Positions 18,979-31,100 of a DNA stretch of 64,000 nt are shown one piece after another; the stretch's first letter is position 1, and each line of letters opens with the position of its first letter. The position numbers and the translations under genes were made by a program. The DNA is from Bacillus sp. SA1-12 (GTDB taxonomy: Bacteria > Bacillota > Bacilli > Bacillales > Bacillaceae). The notes beneath the pieces were generated by a model that saw only the letters and a list, made by a program, of their open reading frames with translations, was not told the origin of the DNA and did not search any database. Where the stretch lies: positions 310,001 through 374,000 of the forward strand of contig NZ_LATZ01000128.1 in the NCBI RefSeq assembly GCF_000981385.1, given 5' to 3'.

Positions 18979-21900
18979 ATGGTAAACGTAAAAATCATCT
19001 TATTGGTCATAGGCGTGTTGTTGTCCTTGCCGTTAATGGCTAGTACTCAGATCGTTAACGCAGAAAATAATAGAGTACCGTTATCAAATGATGATCAAGA
19101 AAGACTTGATGAATTCATTGAACACCAAATGGATGAGGGCAAAATCCCGGGAATGTCGTTGGTAGTGGTAAAGGGTGACCAAACCGTTTATAAAAAGGGA
19201 TTTGGTTATTCAGACCTTAAGGAAAAGAAGCTGGTTACTGATCAAACGTTATTTGAGATTGCTTCAAATACAAAAGCCTTTACAGCTCTTGCCATCCAAC
19301 AGCTGGCTGAAAAAGGGCAGCTTAGCTTGAATGATTCAGTCAGCAAGTATTTGCCGTGGTTTCAAATGAAATATGAAGGTGAGTATCAAGGCCTCAGGGT
19401 CAATGAGAATGTGGATATAACGATCAAACAGCTCTTGCATCATACAAGCGGCATACCGTTCAATACGATTGGAAGGATTCCGATAGCAAGTGATGACAAA
19501 GCCTTGGAAAATACGGTTAGAGGGCTTGTCAATCAATCGGTGGACACCTATCCAGGTGAGCAATTTGTCTACTCCAGCATAAATTATGACATCTTAGGCC
19601 TGATTATCCAGGAAGTCACAAGCCAATCTTATGAATCATACGTTCAAACAATGATTTTAGACCCTTTGAAAATGGAACATACCCATTTGTTCAGAGACGA
19701 AGCAAACAGATTTGATTTGGCAAAGGGCTATAAGATTGGATTTTTAAAGCCAAATGAGTATGACGCACCGATCTATAGGGGAAATACTCCGGCAGGCTAT
19801 ATTATTTCAAATGCGAACGACATGGAAAGATGGCTTCGCGCACAGGTTGGGACTCTAGAGGACATTGATCGTCAAGACAAGGTGATCCAACAAGCAATTG
19901 AGCAAACACATCTGCCCAACCGTTCCGTTCCGCCCTCTGCGGATGGGTCTTCCTATGCTGGAGGCTGGGAGGTTTACCAAACTGATTCCGGCGAGATTTC
20001 CCATACTGGAAGCAATCCTACTTATTCCTCCTTTGTTGTTTTTCGCCCCGAGGAGAAGCTGGGCGTTGCCATTTTGGCCAATATGAATTCCGATTATACG
20101 CAAAGCATCGGGCAAGGAGTTATCAATCTTCTTTTAAAGAAAGAAATGCCAGCTGAAACAAAAGATATGTACCAGAGTATTGATTCTTTCTCTTTTACCG
20201 TGCTGTTGTTTATGGTTCCTTTTTCTTGCTTGACGATTTATTTCATGGTACGGGTCATTATGCAGGTGATCCAGAAAAAAAGAAGCTTGGAAGCAAACAA
20301 AATGAAACGGCTTGGTGTTCCAATGATTTCGATGATCTTTGTGTTGGCTGCCGGGTATTCCCTTTATAAAATTCCAGCTTTGTTTTTTTCAGGGCTTTCC
20401 TGGGATTTTGTGTACGTATGGGCACCAATTAGTATGGTGGTTGCCGCATGGGCATCCATGGCTGGAATCTTCCTATTTTGCAGCTATCTGTCGTTGATCT
20501 CAATTTATCCGAACACAGTAAATAAAACTAGGAATTTGTTTCCGCTCTTTGTGTTAAGTGCTGCGAGCGGCTTTGGAAATGCGTTTATCATTTTTATCAT
20601 TAATGCAGCCTTAAACAGGCCTGATTTAGAAGCAAACAATCAATTGTTTTTATATTTTGCAATGGGAATGATCGTTTACGTACTTGCCCAAAAGCTGGTG
20701 CGAACCCAGTTAATAAACCTTACAAATAATTTGATTTATGAGCAAAGATTAAAGCTATTGAACAAAATTCTGGAAAATCCTTATGAGAAAATTGAACGCT
20801 CGGAATCAGAAAAAATCCAAACCGTATTAAATAATGATACTGAAGCGATCTCAAACTATGCTCCATCGATCATCACCGGTCTGACCGATTCGATTACTCT
20901 CTTATGCTGCTTGGTTTATCTCGGAGTCATCAATATTTACGGGCTTTTCATCTCGATTGGCGTCATTCTCGCTGCTGCGGGATTCTATTATGCAGCAGGA
21001 AGATCAGCCAACAAATTATGGGAGCAAACAAGAAATATTCAAAACATATTTTTTCGATATATCAACGATCTTATTGGCGGTTATAAAGAATTAAGCCTTG
21101 CGAAATCAAAGCGCGAAGAGTTTAAAGACGATATGAAAGAAAGCATTAGTGAGTATAAGGAAAAACGAATCCAGGGCGGGCTGAAATTTGCAAATGTCTT
21201 CATCATTGGCGAATTGCTGTTTGTTCTCGTTATCGGTGCTGTTACCTTTTTATTTCCCCTGCTTTTTAAAGATGTACAAAGCGAGTTTTTAAGAAGCTAT
21301 GTTTTTGTCTTTCTTTATATGACTGGACCTATTCATAGTATCTTAAATGCAATTCCAAACGCCATTCAAATGAGAATCAGCTGGAGGAGAATAAATGAGT
21401 TTTCCAACTACCTCGAAATTGCCGGTGCCGGACAAAAGGAAGCTGCTGGTTTAGCAGAGCCTGCAGAAAGTGTGACGGCAGCGTACAAAGGAATAGGCTA
21501 TCAATATGAGAATGAGCATGGAGAGTCATTTGAGGTAGGCCCGATAGATGTTCAATTCAAATCAGGAGAAATCGTTTTCATAACAGGTGGGAATGGAAGC
21601 GGCAAATCCACGCTTGCCAAACTGCTTACCGGCTTGTATCCATCGAAGAGCGGGGAGATAATGATTAACCATCAACAAGTGAACCAAGAAGAGATCACTG
21701 AATTGTTTTCGGTGATTTTCAGTGATTACTACCTGTTTAACAAAGTCTACGGTATCGATTGCAGCACAAGGGAAGATGAGATCAAGCATTATTTACACAC
21801 TTTGCGTATTGATGACAAAATTCAAATTCAAAACGGCAAATTCAGTACGACAAAGCTTTCAACAGGTCAACGAAAAAGGCTGGCTTTGTTAATTAGTTAT

Positions 21901-22134
21901 TTAGAAGATAAGCCAATCCATTTATTTGATGAATGGGCAGCTGATCAAGACCCGGAATTTCGTTCTTTCTTCTATATGGAATTATTGCCTGACTTAAAGG
22001 AAAAAGGGAAATGTGTGATTGCGATTACCCATGATGATCGATACTTCCATCTTGCCGATAAGGTGATCAAGATGGAAAGAGGAAAGATTGTGGAAGAAGT
22101 GCATCCAAATGAGGAAATAAAATCATTCATCTAA
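18979..22134 (+). CDS. D-asparaginyl-type prodrug peptidase fused to a cyclic-peptide ABC exporter
   Basis: This 1051-residue membrane protein starts with a signal peptide (likely cleavage after VNA, about residue 28). An extracytoplasmic S12 serine-peptidase domain follows (about 37-385) with S96-N-T-K99, Y198-S-S200 and HTG near 342. This closely matches the S95/K98/Y186 set of ClbP. Three membrane helices follow (about 403-512), then an exporter membrane domain (520-810). The nucleotide-binding domain has Walker A GGNGSGKST (K876), signature LSTGQ and the Walker B region LFDEWAADQDP typical of the PvdE/SyrD group. The family removes N-acyl-D-Asn leaders outside the membrane. Here cleavage and export are joined in one polypeptide. 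It follows the acyl-D-Asn-forming NRPS and ends 16 bases before the next NRPS. It is not likely to be an antibiotic-resistance beta-lactamase. Confidence 0.93.
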   Translation: MVNVKIILLVIGVLLSLPLMASTQIVNAENNRVPLSNDDQERLDEFIEHQMDEGKIPGMSLVVVKGDQTVYKKGFGYSDLKEKKLVTDQTLFEIASNTKAFTALAIQQLAEKGQLSLNDSVSKYLPWFQMKYEGEYQGLRVNENVDITIKQLLHHTSGIPFNTIGRIPIASDDKALENTVRGLVNQSVDTYPGEQFVYSSINYDILGLIIQEVTSQSYESYVQTMILDPLKMEHTHLFRDEANRFDLAKGYKIGFLKPNEYDAPIYRGNTPAGYIISNANDMERWLRAQVGTLEDIDRQDKVIQQAIEQTHLPNRSVPPSADGSSYAGGWEVYQTDSGEISHTGSNPTYSSFVVFRPEEKLGVAILANMNSDYTQSIGQGVINLLLKKEMPAETKDMYQSIDSFSFTVLLFMVPFSCLTIYFMVRVIMQVIQKKRSLEANKMKRLGVPMISMIFVLAAGYSLYKIPALFFSGLSWDFVYVWAPISMVVAAWASMAGIFLFCSYLSLISIYPNTVNKTRNLFPLFVLSAASGFGNAFIIFIINAALNRPDLEANNQLFLYFAMGMIVYVLAQKLVRTQLINLTNNLIYEQRLKLLNKILENPYEKIERSESEKIQTVLNNDTEAISNYAPSIITGLTDSITLLCCLVYLGVINIYGLFISIGVILAAAGFYYAAGRSANKLWEQTRNIQNIFFRYINDLIGGYKELSLAKSKREEFKDDMKESISEYKEKRIQGGLKFANVFIIGELLFVLVIGAVTFLFPLLFKDVQSEFLRSYVFVFLYMTGPIHSILNAIPNAIQMRISWRRINEFSNYLEIAGAGQKEAAGLAEPAESVTAAYKGIGYQYENEHGESFEVGPIDVQFKSGEIVFITGGNGSGKSTLAKLLTGLYPSKSGEIMINHQQVNQEEITELFSVIFSDYYLFNKVYGIDCSTREDEIKHYLHTLRIDDKIQIQNGKFSTTKLSTGQRKRLALLISYLEDKPIHLFDEWAADQDPEFRSFFYMELLPDLKEKGKCVIAITHDDRYFHLADKVIKMERGKIVEEVHPNEEIKSFI

Positions 22135-22150
22135 AGGAGGAGCTTACTGG

Positions 22151-25100
22151 ATGGTAAAATTGGATAAACAACATGTTGAAGATATTCTAAGCCTGACTCC
22201 AATACAGGAGGGGATTTTGTTCCATTATTTAAAAGACACCCATAGCGAAGAGTACTTCGAGCAACTATCCTTGGAGATAACAGGAGCAATAAGCATGTCA
22301 TGCTTTACTGAGGCGTGGGAGTCGGTTATCCAAACCAATGAGTCGTTACGTACACTATTTCGATGGGAAAAATTAAAAGCTCCTGTTCAAATTGTCCTGA
22401 AAAAACATGATCTGCAGCTGGAATTCATTGATCTTGTGCAAAAGCAAGAAACAGAGAAACAAGCCCTCTTAGAAGAAATAAGAAGGAAGGATCGTGAAAC
22501 AGGATTCGATCTTCGGGAGGTACCGTTCAGGATCACGTTATGCAAATTTGCGGAAGATAAATATGAAATGATCATCAGCCATCACCATATTTTATATGAT
22601 GGCTGGAGCAATGGCATTATCTTAAAGGAGTTCCTTGAGGCCTATCAGTGCCTTAGCCGCTCAGAGACATGCATGCCGCCTGTCAAGAAGAAATATAAGG
22701 ATTTTATTAAATATATCCAGAGCCAGGATAAAGAAAAGCAAAAACGATTTTGGCAGGAATATTTAAATGGGTTTGATACGCAAACAATGCTGGAATCAAA
22801 AAAGAAAAAGGACACATCAATTCGGAACGACCGCCATCATCGGATTTTGCTTTCAAGGGCTGAATGGCAGGCATTTGCCCAAAGAAACGAGGTTACCCTT
22901 GCCTCGCTCATGTACAGCATATGGGGGATCGTTTTGCAGAAGAACAAAAATAGCGACGATATCTTATTTGGCTCAACCATTTCAGGTAGAGCGGGAGCCT
23001 TTCAGGGAATTGAAGAGATGGTCGGATTATTTATTAATACCATTCCTTTAAGAATCAGGAGATCACCTGGTGAAACAGCATTCGAACTAATAAAAACCGT
23101 AAATAAGTCCTTGCAAGATTGGGAAACATATGGAACCACCTCTTTACCGGATATTAAAAGATACAGTGAATTAGATGAAAAAACAGATCTTTTTGATACG
23201 ATTGTTGTTTTTGAAAACTATCCTCTAGATCAGACCTTACGTAATAAAAATGGCGGAGAAATCGCATTTAATTCCTACTCCGCATTTGAAATGACGAATT
23301 ATGGATTATCCCTCACCATTCACGTACTTGAAGACATTGAAGTAAGCTTTAGCTACAATGAACAACTCTTTGACACATCGACAATTGAACGTCTTGCTCA
23401 GCATTTTCTGATGATTGCGAATGACGTGTTAAAAAACCCGAATAAACAGGTTGAGGAAATCGAAATCATCTCTTCAAATGAGAAGCAGCAGATTTTATAT
23501 GAATTTAATCGGACCGAAGCCCCTTATTCAACGAATGTGACGATTAGCGAATTAGTTGAACAGCAAGTGGAAAAAACACCTGATCATATCGCAATAGTGG
23601 ATAAAGGAAGAAACGTTTCTTATAAAAAATTAAATGAGATGGCCAACAGCTTAGCAAATGTGCTGCTTTGCAAAGGAATAAAAAAAGGTGAAATTGTCGG
23701 CATTATGACAGGACCATCTATCGAAATGGTCACTGGCATCCTCGCTGTCTTAAAAGCTGGTGCAGCCTATTTGCCCATTGACCCAGAATATCCTGAATCC
23801 CGTAAGAGGCTGATAGTAGAGGACAGCGGAACAAGGTTTTTACTGACGGATCAACATTCATTTGCTCAAAGAGAAAATCTTGCGTCTAATACCATTCTTC
23901 TATTGGACGATAGTGGGATATTTTCGGGAGAAACCGCCAGTCCTAAAATAGATCGCAGCCCAGAAGATTTGTTTGCCGTATTTTACACGTCAGGGACGAC
24001 TGGAAAACCAAAGGGTGTGATGGTGGAAAACCGAAGTGTCGTTAATTTGATTCAATGGTTTGGCAAAACGTTTGATATAAACGAACAGACAAATCTTTTG
24101 CAATTAACAAATTTCGTGTTTGATCCAAGCATTGAGGACTTTTTTGGCACGCTAGTATTCGGAGCCACATTGCATGTAGCTGAAAAGGATTTGCTTTTGA
24201 ACAAAGATCGCTTTTGTGAGTATGTCGATCAACACCAAATCCATATGATTAATTTTATTCCAACAGTTTTAAAAGAATTATTATGTCATAATCGAAGGCT
24301 AAAGAGCCTGCACACAGTCATTTCAGGTGGTGAAAGACTGGAGGAATCATTGAAGAATGATTTGATTGATAGAGGATATAACCTGTATAACCATTATGGT
24401 CCGACAGAAATAACAGTCGATGCTTTAAGCAGTAAATGCTCCGAGAAAAATGTTACGTTAGGTAAGCCTATTTCAAATGTAAGATGCTATATTTTGGATA
24501 AAGATCAACATCTCTGTCCAATTGGCGTTCCTGGCGAGATGTACATCGCTGGAGCGGGAGTTGCCAAGGGATATTTGCATATGCCTGAAGCAACAAATGA
24601 AAAATTCGTAAAGGATCCCTTTTTTCCGAATGAACGAATGTATAAAACAGGTGATTTGGCCAGATGGACTTCTAACGGAGAAATTGAATTTTTAGGAAGA
24701 ACGGATCACCAGATCAAAATCAGAGGCTACCGTGTCGAGCTTGCAGAAATTCACGAATTGTTACTAAAACTCGATTACATCCAAGAGGTAGCAGTCATTG
24801 ATTGGGAAAATGAAAAGGGAAAAAAAGTGCTTTGCGCCTATCTTGTGTCCAATACAGAAATTCATACCAAAAAGCTAAAAGACTATTTATCTTCTAAACT
24901 GCCAGAATATATGGTCCCTACTTATTTCATCCATCTAGAGAAACTGCCATTAACATCGATTGGAAAAATCGATCGTAAGAACCTGCCTGCACCGAAAATG
25001 CAGACAAGCCATCAGCATGTGGCACCTACAGGCAAGAAGGAAAAGGATTTGGCAGAGGTTTGGTCCTCTGTATTAGGAATTGATACCGAAGCCATCAGCA

Positions 25101-28100
25101 TAAATGATAATTTCTTCGAGCTTGGCGGAGATTCCATTTCCAGCATTCAGCTAGTGGGCAAGGCATTGCAAAAGGGGATTGAGATCACGGTAAGTCAGGT
25201 ATTTAAACATCAGACAATTGCAGAGCTTGCTGCTAGTGCTGCGGAAAGAACAATGAGCCATCCTGAAGTAAAAGCGGAAGAGAAAGTGACTGGAGAAGTT
25301 CTTCTTACACCGATACAAAAGTGGTTTTTTGAACAGGATTTACAAAACCGTCATTTGTGGAACCAATCGATTCTGCTAGAAACGATGCCTGCCATGAATG
25401 TGGGAACACTGCGCAAAAGTTTTCATATTTTAACAGAACATCATGATAGCTTCCGTCTCAGGTATGACCAAAAAGAGGGAGAGTGGGTACAGTCTTATGC
25501 AGATTCGCAGGAAAATGTGATTTTTGAAAACTATGCGTTTGACCAGTACCATGAACAACCGTTGGATCACATCATTTCAAAAATACAGTATGGTTTAAAT
25601 ATCAAAGATGGACCGCTGATTCGTGCGGCATACTTTGACTTTGGCGACAGTCAAAATGGAAGGCTGTTTATTACAGCACATCATCTTGTTGTGGATGGAT
25701 ATTCATGGAGGGTCATCCTTGATGATCTTCAAGCCATTTATGAACAGCTTGAAAGCAGCAGCCCTGTTCAACTGCCGATGAAAAGCCTATCGTTTAAAAG
25801 GTGGTCAGAACTGCTTTATGAGTATGCGAAATCAGATCAGCTGAAAAACGAGCTTTCTTATTGGATGAATAATACGCCAACATCGATTAAGAAGCTGCCT
25901 GTTGATATGGAAGGCGGGCTCAATACCGAAAAGGCGGCACATACCCTTTCCTTAAAGTTGACAAAAGAGGAGACAGCATTTTTATTGCAGGATCATCCCC
26001 ATCTATTTAAAACAAGAATAGATGATCTATTGCTAACCGCACTTTCTAAAACCTTGTCAAAATGGAACGGAGCCACTTTAATTGATCTGGAAGGGCATGG
26101 GAGAGTTCCATTGTTGCAGGAGCATAATCTATCTCGAACAGTAGGATGGTTCACATGCGTCTATCCAATGGTTTTAGGGGATATGGAGCCGAACAGCGGC
26201 ATGGAAGATGTGCTGAAGCAAGTGAAAGAACGGTATCGAAGCATCCCAATGGGCGGAATTGGGTACGAAATCATAACCTATCTTGCAGAGGATGAGTTGA
26301 GTGAACAGCTCACATCCAAGCCGAGAGCGCAAATAAGCTTTAACTATTTAGGCCAGCATGAGCAAGCAGGAACAGAACCACAGCTATTTATGCTCTCTGA
26401 GGTGAATGCCGGAACGAACCGTGATGTAGATGGCATAAGAAGTCACTTGCTCGATATTGATTGCATGATTGTTGATAAAAAGCTGTCGATTGAATGGAAA
26501 TACAGTTCAAATCATTATTTCCCTGAAACGATTCAACGATTAGCAACAGACTTTATTCATCATTTAAAAGAGATCATTGCATCCTGCCAAACAACCACGA
26601 TAAACACCCTTACACCCTCTGATTTCCCGTTTGCTTCCATCGAGCAAGGGAAGCTGGATGAGTTTAGTAAAAGATATAAAGCAATTCAAGATATCTATAC
26701 CTTAACACCGGTACAACAAAGCATGATCTTCCACCATATCTACTCCCCGGATTCATCTGTAACGGTGGAGCAAACGGTGTTTTCAATCGAATCAAAACTT
26801 AATATAAAAGAATTTGAACAAGTGTGGCAAACGATTCTTGACCGCCATGATAGCTTACGAACTTCCTATCATTGGGCGGGCCTTGAGGAACCAGTACAGG
26901 TTGTTCATCGAAATTTAAAAGTCCCTTTTCAGGTTGTAGATTGGACAAACCTATCAAAGCATGAGCGGATAAAAAGTTTAGAGATGCTGCTTGAGGAGGA
27001 TCGCAAAAAAGGGTTTGATCTTTCCGAACCGCCGCTTTTGAGGATACTTGTTGTTAAACGGGGCGAGTCCGCCTATGATGTGGTCTGGACCCATCACCAC
27101 CTGCAGGTCGATGGCTGGTGTAATAGCATTCTCTTTAAGGAAATCGGCGAGATCTATAAAGCCTATTGTACTGGTGAAAAATTAGCATTAGGAAAAGCTC
27201 GTTCATTCAAGGATTATATCGAATGGCTGCGCAGACAAGATAAGCAAAAGGCAGAACAATTTTGGCGAAAGACGTTAAAGGGTTTTAAAGAGCCGATCCG
27301 CTTTAGTGATCTATTTTCTGTTAAAGCAGGTACAAATGAAGCACCCGCCTTTGGAGATGTTTCATGCGCAGTGTCACAGGAAAAGCAGGATGTGGTCCAA
27401 GCCTTCGCAAGGAAGCATCGAATCACGTTAAATACGTTGGTTCAGGGAGCATGGGCGCTTTTATTAAATCGCTATTCAGGGGAAAAGGATCTTACATTTG
27501 GTGTGACATCATCAGGTCGTCCTGCCGAATTAAATGGCTCCGATTCCATGATCGGCTGTTTTATGAATACTCTCCCATTCAGGATAAAGATAGACCCTGG
27601 CTTGCATATGATCTCGTGGCTTAAAGAATTACAAGTAGCATTAGCAGAAATGCGTCAATATGAGTATACCTCTTTAGCCGATATCCGAAGTTGGAGTGAG
27701 GTGCCAAGGAATTCAGCCTTATATGATCTGTATGAAAGCATTGTGATTGTTGAAAATTATCCTTTTGATGCAGCATTAAAGGATGGAATGGGGGAGCTAG
27801 AGATAAGCTCCGTCCGCACAGATGAACAAATGGATTATCCATTGGTCGTTTATTGCAACCTGCAGCCAGATCTCCACTTTAAGCTTTTGTATGACAGTCG
27901 TTTTCTTAATGAACCAGAAGCAAATCAGGTGCTTACACATTTCATGAACATCCTCTGGGAAATAACGGAGATGGATGCAGAAAATGGCCAATTAAGCAGT
28001 ATATCAATGATCTCGGAATCAGAGCTTAACCAAATCTTATTTGAACTGAATCCAACTGCAATGGAATATCCTACAGATGTTTGCTTTCAAGATCTATTTG

Positions 28101-31100
28101 CAACCCAAGTGAAAGCGCAGTTCGTTCAACCTGCAGTGATCCAAAACGGGGAAAGTCTATCCTATTATGAGCTTGATCTTCTCTCAAACAAGTTAGCAAA
28201 TCGGCTGGTAAGACTTGGTGTAGGTCCTGATGTGCCGGTAGGTTTGTATATCGAGCGTTCATTAAACATGATTGTAGGAATCCTTGGCATTTTAAAAGCT
28301 GGAGGGGCTTTTCTTCCGATCGATGCAGATTATCCAGGGGAAAGAGTCGACATGATGCTAGAGGATGCTCAAGTCTCAGTCCTTCTAACGCTAAGCAGCC
28401 TTGAGCCAAAGCTTCAAACCTATGAAGGACGTACAGTTTTCCTTGATGCAGAATGGGAGGGAATTCTTGAAGAGCCGGTTGATCAGCCTATAACCGGCAT
28501 TGAACCTAAGAATTTGGCTTACATCATTTACACGTCAGGTTCATCAGGGAGACCTAAAGGGGTTATGATGTCACATGAAGCGGTTGTAAGCCACACCGTC
28601 GATATGATAAATCGTTATGAATTGAAGCCATGGGACAGGGTTCTTCAGTTTTCGTCAATAAGCTTTGATATTTCGTTAGAGCAAATCTTTACCGCACTCG
28701 CTGCGGGAAGTACGCTTGTTCTTCGTGATCATGATTTATGGACGCCTTACCAGTTTTCGCAAAAATGTGCGGAATATGGGCTAACGGTTGTCAATCTGCC
28801 AACCTCTTATTGGGGAGAAGTGACCCAGGCATGGCATGGGAAGCCTGAATATATTCCAAACAGCCATTTAAGGCTTGTCATTGTTGGCGGGGAACAGATG
28901 TCTGCTGAAAAAGTGAGAATGTGGGAGAATACCCCTTTACATCACATTTCTCTTTTGAATGCCTATGGCCCAGCTGAAACCGCCATGACGAGTACCTTGT
29001 ATCATGTATCCGGTAACGGAATGAAAAGTTCCCATTTACCATTTATTCCTGTAGGTAAGCCGCTTGCAAACAGACGGATTTATATTCTTGATAAGGAAAT
29101 GAACCCTTTGCCAATTGGTGTGAAAGGGGAAATCTGTATCAGCGGCTTGCCTTTGGCGAGAGGCTATCTAAATAATCCTGAGATGTCGAAAGGGAAATTT
29201 ATTCAAGACCCGTTTGAAAAAGGAAGCCGGCTTTATAAAACCGGGGATATGGGGAAACTTCTTCATGATGGAAACATTCAGGTGCTTGGAAGAATGGATG
29301 ACCAAATAAAAATTCGGGGACACCGAATTGAAATTGCTGAAATCGAAGCAGCTTTAAATAAGTTAGCACAGATCAAAGACTCGGCAGTTGTCGTCAAGGC
29401 CGACGACACAAATGAGAGATACCTTGCTGCTTATTATGTTTCAGCCGAACATTTAAGTCCCGCTGCTTCTGAAATGAAGAGATTTTTACAAAGCAAAATT
29501 CCAGAATATATGATACCATCCTTTTTTATTGAAATGGAAAAACTTCCATTAAATCCAAATGGGAAAATTGATAGAAAAGAACTTTCTGCATTGGAAATGA
29601 AGGTAGAAATGACGAATGGGTATGAAATGCCCTACAATGATACCCAACAAAGGCTGGCCCGGATTTGGGAAAACATATTAGGGATGGATAGAGTAGGGAT
29701 CGATCATTCTTTCTTTGAATTAGGCGGTCAATCCTTAAAGGCAATTACACTAGCTTCAGAAATTCATAGGGAATTTCATGTTGAGCTTCCACTTATGCAA
29801 GTGTTCACATCGCCAACGATCAAGGAGTTGGCGGTATGTATTGAAGAATTGGCAGAGAAAAAAGAGCAGGTTAAAACGATTAGGCCGGCAGCACGGCAGG
29901 ATTATTATAAGGTCTCACCTGCACAGAAAAGAATGTATATCGTCAGCCAGCTGAACGGTTCAAGTACCAATTATCATATATCGGGTGCTGTTCGACTTGA
30001 GGGTAAGGTAGATCTGAGCAGGCTTGAAAAGTCATTTCAAGCGTTAATCAAGAGGCATGAAAGCTTACGTACAACCTTTGAACAGGTGGATGGCAACATC
30101 CTGCAAAAGGTTCATCAGGACATTGAGTGGTCCATTCAGCATCTGCATGCAAATAAAAGCAATGTGGACGAGATGATTGAGGCATTCATTAAGCCATTTG
30201 ATTTAGCAAAAGGTCCATTATTCAGAGCAGCCGTAATCGAACTTTCTAAAGAAACTTACGTACTCGTTTATGATATGCATCATATTGTATCAGATGGTCT
30301 GTCAGTTGCGATTTTAATCAGGGAGTTTTCCAGCCTATACCAAGGTAAGGCCCTGCCGGATCCTAAAATCCAATATAAAGATTTTTCAGCATGGCAAAAC
30401 CAAATGATAGAATCAGGACAAGTAAAGCAACAGGAAGAATATTGGCTAAGCAAATTTTCTGGAGAAATACCGCACTTACATCTTCCAACAGATTTTCCTA
30501 GAGTGGGTAAACCGATGGTTGAGGGTGACCAGGTTCAATTTCGTTTAGATAAAGGCTTTACTGCCAAACTACACGAAATATCAAAGATAAACGGCGTTAC
30601 CTTGTATAATCTATTACTCTCAGCATTCAATGTTCTTTTGTATAAGTATAGCGGACAGAACGATATTATCGTTGGAACTCCTGTATCTGGAAGACGGTAT
30701 GCTGAGCTTGAAAATATGGTCGGCATGTTTGTTAATACGCTTGCACTAAGAACGAATCCTGACTCTGAAAGAAGATTTACTGATTTTGTCAAGGAGGTAG
30801 CGGATCAAACACGCCAGGCCCTAGAGCATCAAGAATACCCTTTCGAGATGTTAGTTGATAACGTGCAAGTGGAAAAAAGCTTAAATCGCCACCCATTGTT
30901 CGATGTTATGCTAGCTTTTGAGAACGTAGATGAGGCAACGGCTGAAATTGATGAATTTGTCATTTCGCCATATGAATATAAAAACCGCACAACAAAATTT
31001 GACTTGGAGCTAAAAATTACCGAGCAAAAAGACCATCTTTATTTTGTCATAGAGTTCAGAACAGGCTTATTCCGCAGAGCTACAGTGGAACAAATGGCCA

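Noticed and set aside
18979..20160. Beta-lactamase resistance gene
   Set aside because: The domain is fused to membrane helices and a peptide exporter and sits inside an acyl-D-Asn NRPS operon, which fits a prodrug peptidase much better.
27364..27624. Antisense and shifted-frame ORFs within the NRPS/PKS genes
   Set aside because: They lie wholly inside large genes with continuous domain structure and lack RBS or family motifs.
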